Origin: Desulfopila aestuarii DSM 18488
GTDB lineage: Bacteria > Desulfobacterota > Desulfobulbia > Desulfobulbales > Desulfocapsaceae
Length of the DNA: 64,000 nt
Assembly: GCA_945863875.1 (NCBI GenBank)
Contig: CAMBBS010000003.1
Span: 1 to 64,000, forward strand
Reading direction: 5' to 3'
The notes beneath the pieces are model-generated. The model had not been told where the DNA came from and searched no databases. It saw only the letters and a program-made list of their open reading frames with translations. Positions 25,087 to 33,628 of this stretch are shown here, piece after piece; position 1 is the stretch's first letter, and every line of letters starts with the position of its first letter. Both the position numbers and the translations under genes were made by a program.

Positions 25087-26378
25087 GACGGCTTTTCATT
25101 ATCCCCTTTTTGCAGGCCAAACAATTCACGGACAGTGGTTACTTTCAGATCGCTGTTGTCCCGCCCGGCACAGGATTCACTCTTCAGGTACATCAGCGGA
25201 TCGTGGAGAATTTTTGCGGTAATGGCCGTCACCATCCGGCTGAGATTTTCCCGATCGGCATCGGTCACGTCGGGCATTCTGGCCAAGGTCCGGTCCAACT
25301 CCAGCTGCACGATTCCATCCATTTTTTCTTTAAGGGCCTGGATCGTCGGGGTCACCGCCAGGCCGAGAAACCACCGTTCGAACTTCAGCGTCTCCTCATC
25401 GACAATACGCGTCGCTTTAACCGCCTCTTTGTCACGTTCCGATTTGTTTACCTCAACCACACTGCTTAAATCATCAATATCATACAGATAAACATTGTCA
25501 AGTTCATTCAAACGGGGATCAAGGTCCCTGGGGACAGCAATATCAATAAAGAAAAGCGGTCGGTTCATTCTGGCCCGCATCACCGACTTCACCTCGTCCT
25601 TGTGCAGGATGATTTCCGTTGCCCCTGTCGAACTGATTATAATATCGACATGTTCCAATTGTGCCACCAGTTCTTCCATGGCGACTGCCTTCCCTTTAAA
25701 GCATTGGGCCAAATCGACCGCCCGAGCCAGGGTTCGATTGGCCACGGTCACGGATCCAACGCCGTTACCGACAAGATGCTCTGCGGCAAGTTCCGCCATT
25801 TCACCGGCCCCAACCAGAAGCACATTTTTATCTTCCAGATTGCCGAATATCTTTTTGGCGAGCTGCACGGCGGCATAGCTGATAGAGACGGCCGACGAAC
25901 CGATAGCCGTTTCGGTCCGTACCCTTTTAGCTACCGAAAACGACTTGTGCAGGAGTTTATTCAGTAAGGGTCCGGTGCAGCCGAAATGGGCGGCATACCT
26001 ATAGGCCTCCTTCAACTGCCCGAGAATCTGTGCCTCGCCAACCACCATCGAATCAAGACTGGCGGCGACCATAAACAAATGATGGACAGCCTCCTTATCG
26101 TAGAGCATATAGAGATACTGCGGACATTCGTCCCGGGGCACCCGGCCCCCAAAAAGAAAATCGACAATAGCCGCTTCCACATTGCTTTCAGCCTCGGTGA
26201 CCAATAGCAATTCAACCCGGTTGCAGGTGGAAAGAAGGTAGTACTCGCGCAATCCTTGAATATTTTTCATTGCCGCAAGCGGTTCTTCATAGCCTCCCGA
26301 CAGGGCAATTTTCTCACGTATTTCAACGGGAGTCGTCTTATGGTTTACCCCAAGAAGCAGTATTTTTTCACTTGGCAT
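25083..26378 (-). CDS. hemA: Glutamyl-tRNA reductase
   Basis: First enzyme of C5 haem/sirohaem synthesis, reducing glutamyl-tRNA to glutamate-1-semialdehyde with NADPH. The active-site cysteine is C52 in LLSTCNRVELL. Other signatures are GVNHKTTPVEIREK, VVGEAQILGQLKEAY, the Rossmann loop VLLVGAGEMAELAAEHL, and VIISSTGA. ATG 26378 is chosen because GGAGG lies 11 nt upstream; the frame extends to a TTG at 26396. It overlaps the 3' end of ccsB by 11 bp. Length (431) is normal. In this organism the pathway feeds sirohaem for sulfite reductase as well as haem for the Dsr cytochromes. Confidence 0.96.
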   Translation of the reverse strand: MPSEKILLLGVNHKTTPVEIREKIALSGGYEEPLAAMKNIQGLREYYLLSTCNRVELLLVTEAESNVEAAIVDFLFGGRVPRDECPQYLYMLYDKEAVHHLFMVAASLDSMVVGEAQILGQLKEAYRYAAHFGCTGPLLNKLLHKSFSVAKRVRTETAIGSSAVSISYAAVQLAKKIFGNLEDKNVLLVGAGEMAELAAEHLVGNGVGSVTVANRTLARAVDLAQCFKGKAVAMEELVAQLEHVDIIISSTGATEIILHKDEVKSVMRARMNRPLFFIDIAVPRDLDPRLNELDNVYLYDIDDLSSVVEVNKSERDKEAVKATRIVDEETLKFERWFLGLAVTPTIQALKEKMDGIVQLELDRTLARMPDVTDADRENLSRMVTAITAKILHDPLMYLKSESCAGRDNSDLKVTTVRELFGLQKGDNEKPS

Positions 26379-27195
26379 AACTATGAACGCCTCCAAGCAG
26401 ATATGTCACACCCCACAGGGTAAAAACAATAGAAGCAAAACCGACGATGGCCATGACGGCCGCTCTTTTCCCCCGCCAGCCCACGGTATACCGTTGATGG
26501 AGCTGGACCAGATAAACAAACCAGGTTATCAGTGACCAGGTCTCTTTCGGATCCCAGTGCCAATAGGTGCCCCAGGCCTGACGGGCCCAGACGGAACCCG
26601 TGACAATGCCGAGGGTTAAAAAGACAAAGCCCGCGGTAAGGCAGTGATTATTCAATTGATCAAGGGCATCAAGCGATGGGAAACGGGAAAAGAAATAGCC
26701 GAACTTTTTACTTTTCAGTTCTCTTTCCTGCAGCAGATACATCAGGCCGCCGCAAAAGGCCAGGGACAAAAAGCCATAAGCAATAATTGAAACTCCGGCA
26801 TGAATCGGCAGCCAGATACTTTGCAGGGCGGGGAGAAGGGGAGAAAACTCCCTTGATGAAAGAGATGAGATGAGCAAAAGACAGCTGATGAAAATCGAGA
26901 CAAAGGTGCCGAAGTTTTTTACGGTATAACGCCACCTGAAAGAAAGGTAGGCCCAGGTTGTCGCCCAGGCGAAAAAAACCACAGCTTCATGCTGCGAGGT
27001 TATGGGCGTATGGCCGGCCAGAATAAAACGCGAAGCTATATGCAGCGTCTGCAGCACCCCGGAGACAAGAAGAATCATCCGGGCGATTTTGCGTATCTTT
27101 TTGTTTTGGCTAACGAAAAAAACCAGATATGCCGCCGCGGCAATGAAGGTTATGCCCAGAACCGATTGAAAAAGGAGATAGTTTATTTCTTCCAT
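26368..27195 (-). CDS. ccsB: Cytochrome c biogenesis protein, CcsB/CcsA (HemX) type
   Basis: A 275-residue membrane protein with about eight transmembrane segments. It carries the tryptophan-rich haem-handling motif WGTYWHWDPKETWSLITW, typical of CcsA/CcmC-like proteins and of HemX next to hemA. It would deliver haem across the membrane for cytochrome c assembly, or act as HemX does in control of HemA. ATG 27195 is chosen because AAGGA lies 7 nt upstream and the N-terminus (MEEINYLLFQSVLG) enters the membrane directly. It overlaps hemA by 11 bp. Confidence 0.92.
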   Translation of the reverse strand: MEEINYLLFQSVLGITFIAAAAYLVFFVSQNKKIRKIARMILLVSGVLQTLHIASRFILAGHTPITSQHEAVVFFAWATTWAYLSFRWRYTVKNFGTFVSIFISCLLLISSLSSREFSPLLPALQSIWLPIHAGVSIIAYGFLSLAFCGGLMYLLQERELKSKKFGYFFSRFPSLDALDQLNNHCLTAGFVFLTLGIVTGSVWARQAWGTYWHWDPKETWSLITWFVYLVQLHQRYTVGWRGKRAAVMAIVGFASIVFTLWGVTYLLGGVHSYAK

Positions 27196-27288
27196 GGGTA
27201 TCCTTGCATCAATTGACATCATTCAGGTTTTGCACCTGCTGAGCACCTTACACCGGCGTTCTTCCCCTTTACCAGGGCGAGAGTCATC

Positions 27289-27978
27289 TCAACAACCTGA
27301 TGTATCGTGCTTTTCAAGAATTTTTCTCATGAGTGTCACCGCATCGACGGACTCCGGCAACTCGCGAAGCAGCATCATCTGCAGATCAAACCAGTTTGCC
27401 TGCAGGATTAGTTCAACAATTCCTTCCTGCATCAATCTGCGGAAAAGTTCCGCATTAGCAAGGGAGTCGCCATCCGCATCAACCACCTTCTCCCGTATCA
27501 ACGAGAAAAGGTCAGCAACGATCTCGTACTCGGGAACGACGACAATTTCCAGTTGTTGTCTGATTTTTTTGGCAAGGGCGGGACTGCTGCCGCTGGTGGA
27601 AACGGTAACAAGCATTTTCCCCCGCCGAAAGTGGGCGGGAACATGAAAATGACTGTTTTGCGGATCATCGGCACTGTTCAGTAAAACAGCATATTTCCCG
27701 GCTTCCCGGGCGATGAGGAGCTGAACCTCATGGTTGTTCGTTGCCGCAAAAACTAGGAAGGCTCCCTTCAAATCACCCTCGACAAACTCTCTCGCAAACC
27801 ATTCAATTTCTTTATGCCGCGCCAAGACCTGCAGCTCAGCGTGAGCCGCCGGGCTGATGACCCGAATCTTCGCTCCACCGGCAAGGAGGCTTGTCGTCTT
27901 GCGCAAAGCGACCGCTCCCCCGCCAACGACGATGCAGAGCTTGTCGGTAATATTGACATTAATGGGATATAACGACAT
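27289..27978 (-). CDS. Precorrin-2 dehydrogenase / sirohydrochlorin ferrochelatase (Met8/SirC type)
   Basis: A protein of about 229 residues with an NAD-binding N-terminus IVVGGGAVALRKTTSLLAGG and a C-terminal helical part. It converts precorrin-2 to sirohydrochlorin and, if bifunctional like CysG-N or Met8, inserts iron to form sirohaem, the cofactor of dissimilatory sulfite reductase. The segment VTVSTSGSSPALAKKIRQQLE matches the family. The start was set to ATG 27978 (MSLYPINVNITDK); a GTG at 27999 is also open. It is followed by ccsB and hemA, a common layout in deltaproteobacteria. Confidence 0.92.
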   Translation of the reverse strand: MSLYPINVNITDKLCIVVGGGAVALRKTTSLLAGGAKIRVISPAAHAELQVLARHKEIEWFAREFVEGDLKGAFLVFAATNNHEVQLLIAREAGKYAVLLNSADDPQNSHFHVPAHFRRGKMLVTVSTSGSSPALAKKIRQQLEIVVVPEYEIVADLFSLIREKVVDADGDSLANAELFRRLMQEGIVELILQANWFDLQMMLLRELPESVDAVTLMRKILEKHDTSGC

Positions 27979-28074
27979 GGGTGTTACAAGAGTAAGCACA
28001 GCCCATCGGCTGTTTTCATTTTACGGGCGGCCGCAAACAGCTACCGTACAGTTACGACGGTGTAAACAGGGTAA

Positions 28075-28770
28075 TCAGTTTTTTTTGGGTCGTAAGCGAT
28101 TGATGACGATTGTTATCTCTTTCCCGTCCCGCTTGATGACCTGCTCTTTGAGCCCAATGTCAAAATCACTCTGGGCAAGTTTGAGAAATTTCGGCAGACT
28201 CTGTCGTTTTGCATCATGGGCCAGATAAATCACTCCGTCCGGTTTCAGGCAGGTTTTGCAGATATTCAGTAAAGGCACGAAAAATTCATCGCGAAAAAGT
28301 ATCTCTGCTCCGGCAAGGACGTCAAAAGGCTCCATCTTCGGGGGATGCAACCAGTCGAGGTGGGTAAAATGGACCCCGGTCAGTCCGGATGCAGCGGCAC
28401 TCACCTTCTGAAAATCCATGATGATCTCTTCATAATCACTGATCGTCACCTCAAATCCTGCCGAAGCGGCGGCCAGGCCGGGAGCACCCAGCCCGGCGCC
28501 AAGTTCCAGCAGTCTGTTTCCTGCACCATTGGGTTGCGAGCCTAGGACATAGGCGAGAATCATCGCGGCATCCCAGAGTCGAATCCAAAAGGGGAACTCC
28601 GAGACATCGGCGAAGGGGTCCTTGCCGTCGAGAAATTCCTCCAGATCAGCAATTTTCAACAATCTGATCTGCTTTTCGCCAAAACGCAACCGATCAAAGG
28701 TCAGCTGGTACTTTTTTCGAATACGGTTATAAATCTGCCGTTCGACTTCTGGAAGAGTACGTATATCCAT
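28075..28770 (-). CDS. Class I SAM-dependent methyltransferase (METTL21/Methyltransf_16-like)
   Basis: A 231-residue methyltransferase with the SAM-binding motif LLELGAGLGAPGLAAASAGF, then VTISDYEEI, and the acid motif DVLAGAEILFRDE. The wide order fits the Methyltransf_16 group that includes protein lysine methyltransferases. It has neither signal nor membrane segment. The substrate is not known. It lies 76 bp upstream of the sirohaem gene on the same strand. Confidence 0.8.
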   Translation of the reverse strand: MDIRTLPEVERQIYNRIRKKYQLTFDRLRFGEKQIRLLKIADLEEFLDGKDPFADVSEFPFWIRLWDAAMILAYVLGSQPNGAGNRLLELGAGLGAPGLAAASAGFEVTISDYEEIIMDFQKVSAAASGLTGVHFTHLDWLHPPKMEPFDVLAGAEILFRDEFFVPLLNICKTCLKPDGVIYLAHDAKRQSLPKFLKLAQSDFDIGLKEQVIKRDGKEITIVINRLRPKKN

Positions 28771-28806
28771 GGATGAAACCTGATAAATTTACAGTGGGCT
28801 ACAATC

Positions 28807-28845
28807 AAAAAAAACGGGTCGACTGATGTGAAATCAACCGACCCG
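28807..28845 (-). terminator. Intrinsic terminator of the small exported protein gene
   Basis: On the minus strand CCGGGTCGG...TCGACCCG forms a stem with a small internal loop and is followed by eight T (complement of the A-run at 28807-28814). Confidence 0.85.
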
Positions 28846-28876
28846 GCACAATACTTAAAGAAGAACGCTCTGTCAA

Positions 28877-29083
28877 TCAGCAACCCTCTACAGCACCCTT
28901 CTTGGCAGTAGATACCTTGATCTTATCACCGGCCTTGAGTTGATCGGCTTTCTCACAGGTCATGGTCACTTTATCACCATCTACTGCATCGACCGTGCAA
29001 TTAAGTTTTGCAGCAAAACCCAAACCAGCTGTACTCAATGCAAAAACTAAGGCCATGGCGCACGCGACAATCTTCTTATTCAT
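28877..29083 (-). CDS. Small exported protein (68 aa)
   Basis: A 68-residue protein with a clear signal peptide (MNKKIVACAMALVFALSTAG, cleavage after FAA). The mature part of about 43 residues contains two cysteines (LNCTVDAVDGDKVTMTCEKA) and a C-terminal one (KKGAVEGC). The pattern looks like a small beta-barrel (KLKAGDKIKVS) with a disulfide. Genes of this kind seem common in deltaproteobacteria but I know no function. It has a good AAAGGAG site before its start and its own terminator. It lies 120 bp downstream of a TlpA-like thioredoxin, which might reduce its cysteines; this is inference. Confidence 0.8.
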   Translation of the reverse strand: MNKKIVACAMALVFALSTAGLGFAAKLNCTVDAVDGDKVTMTCEKADQLKAGDKIKVSTAKKGAVEGC

Positions 29084-29203
29084 TGTTTTTCTCCTTTGAT
29101 TTCTGGTTTTATTTCGGAGCGAAGCCCCACTCTTTCCAACACAACAACTCCCATTTAGAGCTACATTCTATTTCAATTTTACATTAAATGCAACTGTCAT
29201 CAA

Positions 29204-29704
29204 TCAATCCAGCAGGCTGCGAATGTCTCTTTCAAGAATCTCGTGTTGCACATAGCCGGTATATTTTTTAACCACATTACCGGATTTATTCACCAAAAAG
29301 GCCACGGGAATACCGTATACGCCACCAAAATCCTGGGTGGTCCGCGATTCCGCCAGCAGGACGGGGTAGTTTATTTCTTGACTTTTAACGAATTTTGCCA
29401 CCGAATCCGGCCCAGTCTGATCGACAGACAAACCCACCACCGAGAACCCGGCATCGGCCAGTTCCTTGTGCAATTTTACGAGAATGGGTACTTCTTCCGC
29501 ACATGGCGGACACCAGGTTGCAAAAAAGGTCAGCAGTAATACCTTCCCGTTAAAAGAATCTGATTCGATGATTTTGCCGTCACGCACGCTCTCCAGTGAG
29601 AAGGGTGGCATTTGCGTTGCCGCCTGAGCGACAACAGTCGACAGGAGTGTAAAGATCAGAGCCATACACCATACAGGGAAATGGCTCATTTTTTGTTTTT
29701 CCAT
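29204..29704 (-). CDS. TlpA/ResA-like periplasmic thioredoxin
   Basis: A 166-residue exported thiol-disulfide reductase with a signal peptide (MALIFTLLSTVVAQAA). The AhpC/TSA-Redoxin fold has the active site ATWCPPCAEEVP, and the cis-proline loop GIPVAFLVNK. It would keep haem-binding CxxCH sites reduced for cytochrome c maturation or reduce other periplasmic proteins. A CcdA-type electron donor is at 59520-60269 in this window. Confidence 0.9.
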   Translation of the reverse strand: MEKQKMSHFPVWCMALIFTLLSTVVAQAATQMPPFSLESVRDGKIIESDSFNGKVLLLTFFATWCPPCAEEVPILVKLHKELADAGFSVVGLSVDQTGPDSVAKFVKSQEINYPVLLAESRTTQDFGGVYGIPVAFLVNKSGNVVKKYTGYVQHEILERDIRSLLD

Positions 29705-29933
29705 GAATCTGCTCCGAAGGAGAATTGAAATTTATTTGTTCTATGATATACTCAAACCACAAAATATTCCATAATATCTCAAAGTCAACCAACTGGAAAG
29801 AAAGATAGCAACTCGGCAACAGATTAGGTACAATCGCCAGGACCCCTTGAAAAAGCTTTGCACTGCAAATGACAGCAGATGCTTTTGCATTGCCTTTTTT
29901 TCTTTCCCTTATGTTTTTCAATTTTAGGTTTTT

Positions 29934-30950
29934 ATGAAAAAAATACTCACGCGGCGGCTAAACACACCATATTTAGTCCGCTTGATGCCGATTGTACTTC
30001 TCGGGCTGCTCTTGCCACTTTACCTTTCCGCCGAAGTTGTCGATAAAGTTATAGCGGTCGTCAACGATGAGGTCATTACTCTTTCGGAGCTTGAGGAAGA
30101 GACGGTCGGGTTGTTTCGATCCATCACGGAAAATAACCCCGGGGTACCCGCCGTTGACGCCCTGGAACAGGCCCGGGAAGTCTCCCTGAACGGCATGATT
30201 GAACGCCGCCTCATCCAGCAAAAGGCCAAAAAATACAATGTCACCGTCACCGAGGAAGATATCCAGGCGGCCTATGAAAATGTACGCAATGGCATGTCTC
30301 TTACTCCGGCCGAGTTCAGACAAAAACTCGAAAAATCCGGACTAACCGAGGAATCATACAGAAATAAGCTGCGATCTCAACTATTGCAAAGCCGACTTCT
30401 CAGCTACGACGTCCGCTCAAAAATAGTCGTTACCGAGGCAATGATCCTCGACTATTATGATGAAAATTACACCTCAAGAGTAGATAAGGGAAGCTACTAC
30501 CTGTTGCAGATCGGCTGTAGCTGGCAAAAAACCGACGATGCGGAAAAGTTGGCTGCAGAAAAGCAGGAAACCAGAAAAAGAACGGAACGAATACATGGTC
30601 TCGCAAAAAAAGGACAGGATTTCAGAAGCTTGGCAGAAAAATTTTCTGAATTGCCCTCAGCGGCTGATGGCGGCGATATCGGTGTTTTTACTCTCGACGA
30701 GATGGCTCCGGCCATGCGTGATGCGGTAGAATCCCTCAAGCCCGGCGACGTCAGTGAAATCATTGAAACGCCTGCCGGCTATCAATTTTTCTTCTTGCTG
30801 TCAGGCGAAGAAAAGGCCATCGTTGTTACGGCCGCATTGGAAGCGGTAAAAGAAGAAATCAGACAAAAGATCTTTGAGGAAAAATTAAAGACTGCCTACT
30901 CTGAATGGGTCCGAAAACTCAAAGAAGAAGCCTACATTCAAATACTCTAA
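29934..30950 (+). CDS. SurA-like periplasmic chaperone / peptidyl-prolyl isomerase
   Basis: A 338-residue exported protein. The signal segment is LMPIVLLGLLLPLYLSAEVVD. It has the SurA N-terminal domain (KVIAVVNDEVITLSELEEE, a typical SurA beginning) and one parvulin domain (YYLLQIGC ... LAEKFSELPSAADGGDIGVF ... AVESLKPGDVSEIIETPAGY). SurA of E. coli has two parvulin domains; here there is one. It would help outer-membrane proteins such as LptD to fold. It is divergent from the TlpA-like gene. Confidence 0.9.
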   Translation: MKKILTRRLNTPYLVRLMPIVLLGLLLPLYLSAEVVDKVIAVVNDEVITLSELEEETVGLFRSITENNPGVPAVDALEQAREVSLNGMIERRLIQQKAKKYNVTVTEEDIQAAYENVRNGMSLTPAEFRQKLEKSGLTEESYRNKLRSQLLQSRLLSYDVRSKIVVTEAMILDYYDENYTSRVDKGSYYLLQIGCSWQKTDDAEKLAAEKQETRKRTERIHGLAKKGQDFRSLAEKFSELPSAADGGDIGVFTLDEMAPAMRDAVESLKPGDVSEIIETPAGYQFFFLLSGEEKAIVVTAALEAVKEEIRQKIFEEKLKTAYSEWVRKLKEEAYIQIL

Positions 30951-31002
30951 TCCGTGGTCAAAAAAATACCATGGCCAACAGTAAACCCGTCACGGCATAA
31001 GG

Positions 31003-31053
31003 AGCCGTAACGAAATGGTTAAAAATGGTCGGGTTTTTTCGTAACGGCTTTTA
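31003..31053 (+). terminator. Terminator-like hairpin after the SurA-like gene
   Basis: AGCCGTAACGAA (31003-31014) pairs, with one mismatch, with TTCGTAACGGCT (31038-31049), and TTT follows. A second short hairpin AGGTCT-CTC-AGACCT lies at 31053-31067. It separates the SurA-like gene from the RodZ-like gene, though some read-through may occur. Confidence 0.6.
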
Positions 31054-31087
31054 GGTCTCTCAGACCTGCAATTTATCAGGAAAAAAT

Positions 31088-31795
31088 ATGTCGCTTCAGT
31101 CCAGCACAACGGAATATGCCACCCTCGGAGAGTATCTGCGGGAGACGAGAATCACCCAGGGAAGAGATCTGGTTGCGGTAGCGGGGGAAACGAAAATATC
31201 ACCAAGAAGTCTCCAGGCTATTGAAGAAAATAATTTTGCCGCCCTCCCGGCAGATGTATTTGCCCGCGGTTTTTATGCTCTTTATGCCAAGAGTCTTCTG
31301 CTTGATCCCGAAGAAATCTTAAAAATGTACGCCCAGGAGAGACCACGTCCGAAAAAATCCGTACCCGGGTCCATGCTTCGAACGGGAAAGCTTGCCCAGG
31401 AAGTTGGGAATATGGCTGAGCGGCCTTCCTACATGCCCTTTTCCTTTTTCGGACTGCTGGTGCTGTTAATGCTCTTGCTTGGTGGGGTTCTGTGCTGGTA
31501 TTTTTCCTGGAATCCAGCTACCTACCTCAGCCAGAAGCTACGCAGCCTAGAGGAGCCGCAACGAATCGAACAGGCATCGCAGAGCAGACCGGCATCAGAT
31601 GTTTTCGCTGCCTCCGCCCCCCCGGCCCAAGTGCTCAAACCGCAAAAAAAACAACAGGATATCTTCGGACTTTCCTATCCATCCACAGCTACGGCCGCTG
31701 AAGCGCAGGAAATTCCCCAGGCGGCAGCGCCACTCTCTTTGCAGACCCTTCCCTATACCATCCCTGAAAACAGCCCTGAACACCCGCAGCAATAA
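31088..31795 (+). CDS. RodZ-like helix-turn-helix membrane protein
   Basis: A 235-residue protein with an N-terminal Cro/HTH_25 domain (TLGEYLRETRITQGRDLVAV ... SPRSLQAIEENNFAALPADV), one membrane segment (SFFGLLVLLMLLLGGVLCWY) at about 120-140, and a Pro/Ala/Gln-rich periplasmic tail. This is the RodZ layout: the HTH domain interacts with MreB to set cell shape. The C-terminal beta domain (DUF4115) of longer members is missing. The stop is 3 bp before recO. Confidence 0.82.
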   Translation: MSLQSSTTEYATLGEYLRETRITQGRDLVAVAGETKISPRSLQAIEENNFAALPADVFARGFYALYAKSLLLDPEEILKMYAQERPRPKKSVPGSMLRTGKLAQEVGNMAERPSYMPFSFFGLLVLLMLLLGGVLCWYFSWNPATYLSQKLRSLEEPQRIEQASQSRPASDVFAASAPPAQVLKPQKKQQDIFGLSYPSTATAAEAQEIPQAAAPLSLQTLPYTIPENSPEHPQQ

Positions 31796-31798
31796 TCC

Positions 31799-32563
31799 AT
31801 GGCGGCACAGGCCAGGGAAACCGATGCTCTTGTTTTAAACTGTACGGAACACGGCGAGTCCGATGTGATCGTCACCCTGTTCTGCCAGGATGTCGGCCGG
31901 CTTACCGCCATAGCAAAAGGGGCCAAAAAAAGTAAACGGCGTTTTGTCAACAAACTCGAACTTTTCAGTTTCCTGCACATCACCTACGAACTGAAAGCGA
32001 ACAGATCGCTGGCCTTTTTCGCCGATGCCGAGCTACACACGAGTTTTTTGCGTCTTCGTCAGAACCTTGAACTGTACAGCGTCGCTTCGGTCATCAGAGA
32101 GTTCCTCCTCATCGGCGTGCGGGAGAATGAGCCGGATACCCATATCTTCCGGCTCAGCTTGTGGGCGTTGCACAGTCTCGATCGACAGCAGCCACCGATG
32201 ACCATACTCGCTCTCTTTCTCATCCGTTTCTATGATTACGTCGGCTACAGGCCGGACCTGCAAACCTGTGCCCAATGCAGTTCGCTGATTACCAGTGAAC
32301 ATCGCTACAGTTTTGACACCGCCAGCGGCCGGATCGTCTGCTCCGCCTGCAATCCGCATTTAAAAAAGGGGCTGCCGCTCTCCCACGGAACGATCAAAAT
32401 GCTCCGCTCGGCTCAAGACCTGCCCCTGGAGCGCCTGCACCGGTTGAAAATTTCCGGCAGTATCCTGCACGAAGCCATCTCACTCCTGCAGGGTTATGGC
32501 AATCAATTGTTTCAGCGGGATGTCGTATCGTGGAAAATAGCGCGAAAATTTCTGAGGCGATAA
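31799..32563 (+). CDS. recO: DNA repair protein RecO
   Basis: A 254-residue RecO with the OB-fold N-terminus (ETDALVLNCTEHGESDVIVT) and the helical domain. The zinc motif is CAQCSSLITSEHRY ... GRIVCSAC. It helps RecR and RecF load RecA at gaps and acts in annealing. It sits directly after the RodZ-like gene, separated by 3 bp, and converges with birA. Confidence 0.95.
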   Translation: MAAQARETDALVLNCTEHGESDVIVTLFCQDVGRLTAIAKGAKKSKRRFVNKLELFSFLHITYELKANRSLAFFADAELHTSFLRLRQNLELYSVASVIREFLLIGVRENEPDTHIFRLSLWALHSLDRQQPPMTILALFLIRFYDYVGYRPDLQTCAQCSSLITSEHRYSFDTASGRIVCSACNPHLKKGLPLSHGTIKMLRSAQDLPLERLHRLKISGSILHEAISLLQGYGNQLFQRDVVSWKIARKFLRR

Positions 32564-32635
32564 CACTTTTGCTGCGGGATTTTTCTGACAGCAGCGCTGC
32601 TTCTGCAATGCGCGGCCTGCATCCCTCCGGGAGGG

Positions 32636-33628
32636 TCACGGAAGGGGCAATAAAGGCGGTTCAAGATAGCGTATTTCACCGCTGTACTCTGTTTTCTCAT
32701 GACCGCCTGCAAGGCGCAGGATGAGGCCGCCATCCGCATCAATGCCCAGCACATCGGCCCGATATTGCGGCGCGGTCATCACATCAAAGCCGTAGACAAC
32801 TCTTTTGCCTACGGTGTCCGAACAGGCAAGCCATCTTTCCAGCAGCAGATGCTGTCCTCCCCTGCCGGAAAAGCCTTCTCCCCGAAGCTCTTTGGCCTCC
32901 TCATGATAGAGCAGGCCGAAATTCCAGGCCAACCTGGAGAGAAACAAGGCGGTGAAGGTGCAGAGATCGATTTCCCTGGCGAGGATTTGCCCGAGGGAAA
33001 TTGACGAGGCATTGAGCTCGGCCGGGAACAAACCGTTATTCGCATTGATGCCGAAACCGACAAGGGTAAACTCCTCACCATGGACCGGTTCGGTAAAACT
33101 TTCCACTAAAAAGCCGGCAAGTTTTCTCCCCTCGAACAGCACGTCGTTCACCCAGCGCAAAAGGGCCTTTTCCAGGCCAATCTCGCGCACAGCCTCACAG
33201 CAGGACAGGCCGGTGGCCAGGGAAATGAATCGACGGGATTGAGGCAAGAGGGTGTTCGCATGGATCAGGCATCCCCAGATACCACCGGCAGGAGCGTGCC
33301 ACGCCCGGGCAAACCGCCCCTTGGAGCGGGTCATCGTGTCCGCCAGTATCACCGTCCCACTGGCGACTGAACTACCGGCCTGGACCGTCTTGTTGATCAG
33401 GTGGCGGGCATGATCCATTGCCCGCGGCAAGGTGGAGTGGCTTTCGATGACCGAGCCGACAAAGGCCCCGTAGCGCATGGCTGCTTCGGTGTCAACCGGA
33501 CTGACGAACAGGGATCTCTCCCGCGATTTCGCGCGTTGCAGAAGGTTGAAAATCTCCTCCGGGGTCGGCCTATTTTCTGCCATGTTGTCGATGCATTTGC
33601 AGGAAAGAAATGGTGCTTTCTCAACCAT
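32636..33628 (-). CDS. birA: Biotin-[acetyl-CoA-carboxylase] ligase
   Basis: A BPL/LplA-family biotin-protein ligase. The ATG at 33628 overlaps the upstream gene's TAA (TAATG), so it is chosen over the longer 33646 start (330 residues). The core motif is SKGRFARAWHAPAGGIWGCL, a variant of GRGRxGRxW, followed by LRWVNDVLFEGRKLAGFLVE (the KWPNDI equivalent) and VGFGINANNG. No N-terminal DNA-binding domain is visible, so it is a ligase and not a repressor. It would biotinylate PycB (AMKM site) at 42812-44719. Confidence 0.93.
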   Translation of the reverse strand: MVEKAPFLSCKCIDNMAENRPTPEEIFNLLQRAKSRERSLFVSPVDTEAAMRYGAFVGSVIESHSTLPRAMDHARHLINKTVQAGSSVASGTVILADTMTRSKGRFARAWHAPAGGIWGCLIHANTLLPQSRRFISLATGLSCCEAVREIGLEKALLRWVNDVLFEGRKLAGFLVESFTEPVHGEEFTLVGFGINANNGLFPAELNASSISLGQILAREIDLCTFTALFLSRLAWNFGLLYHEEAKELRGEGFSGRGGQHLLLERWLACSDTVGKRVVYGFDVMTAPQYRADVLGIDADGGLILRLAGGHEKTEYSGEIRYLEPPLLPLP

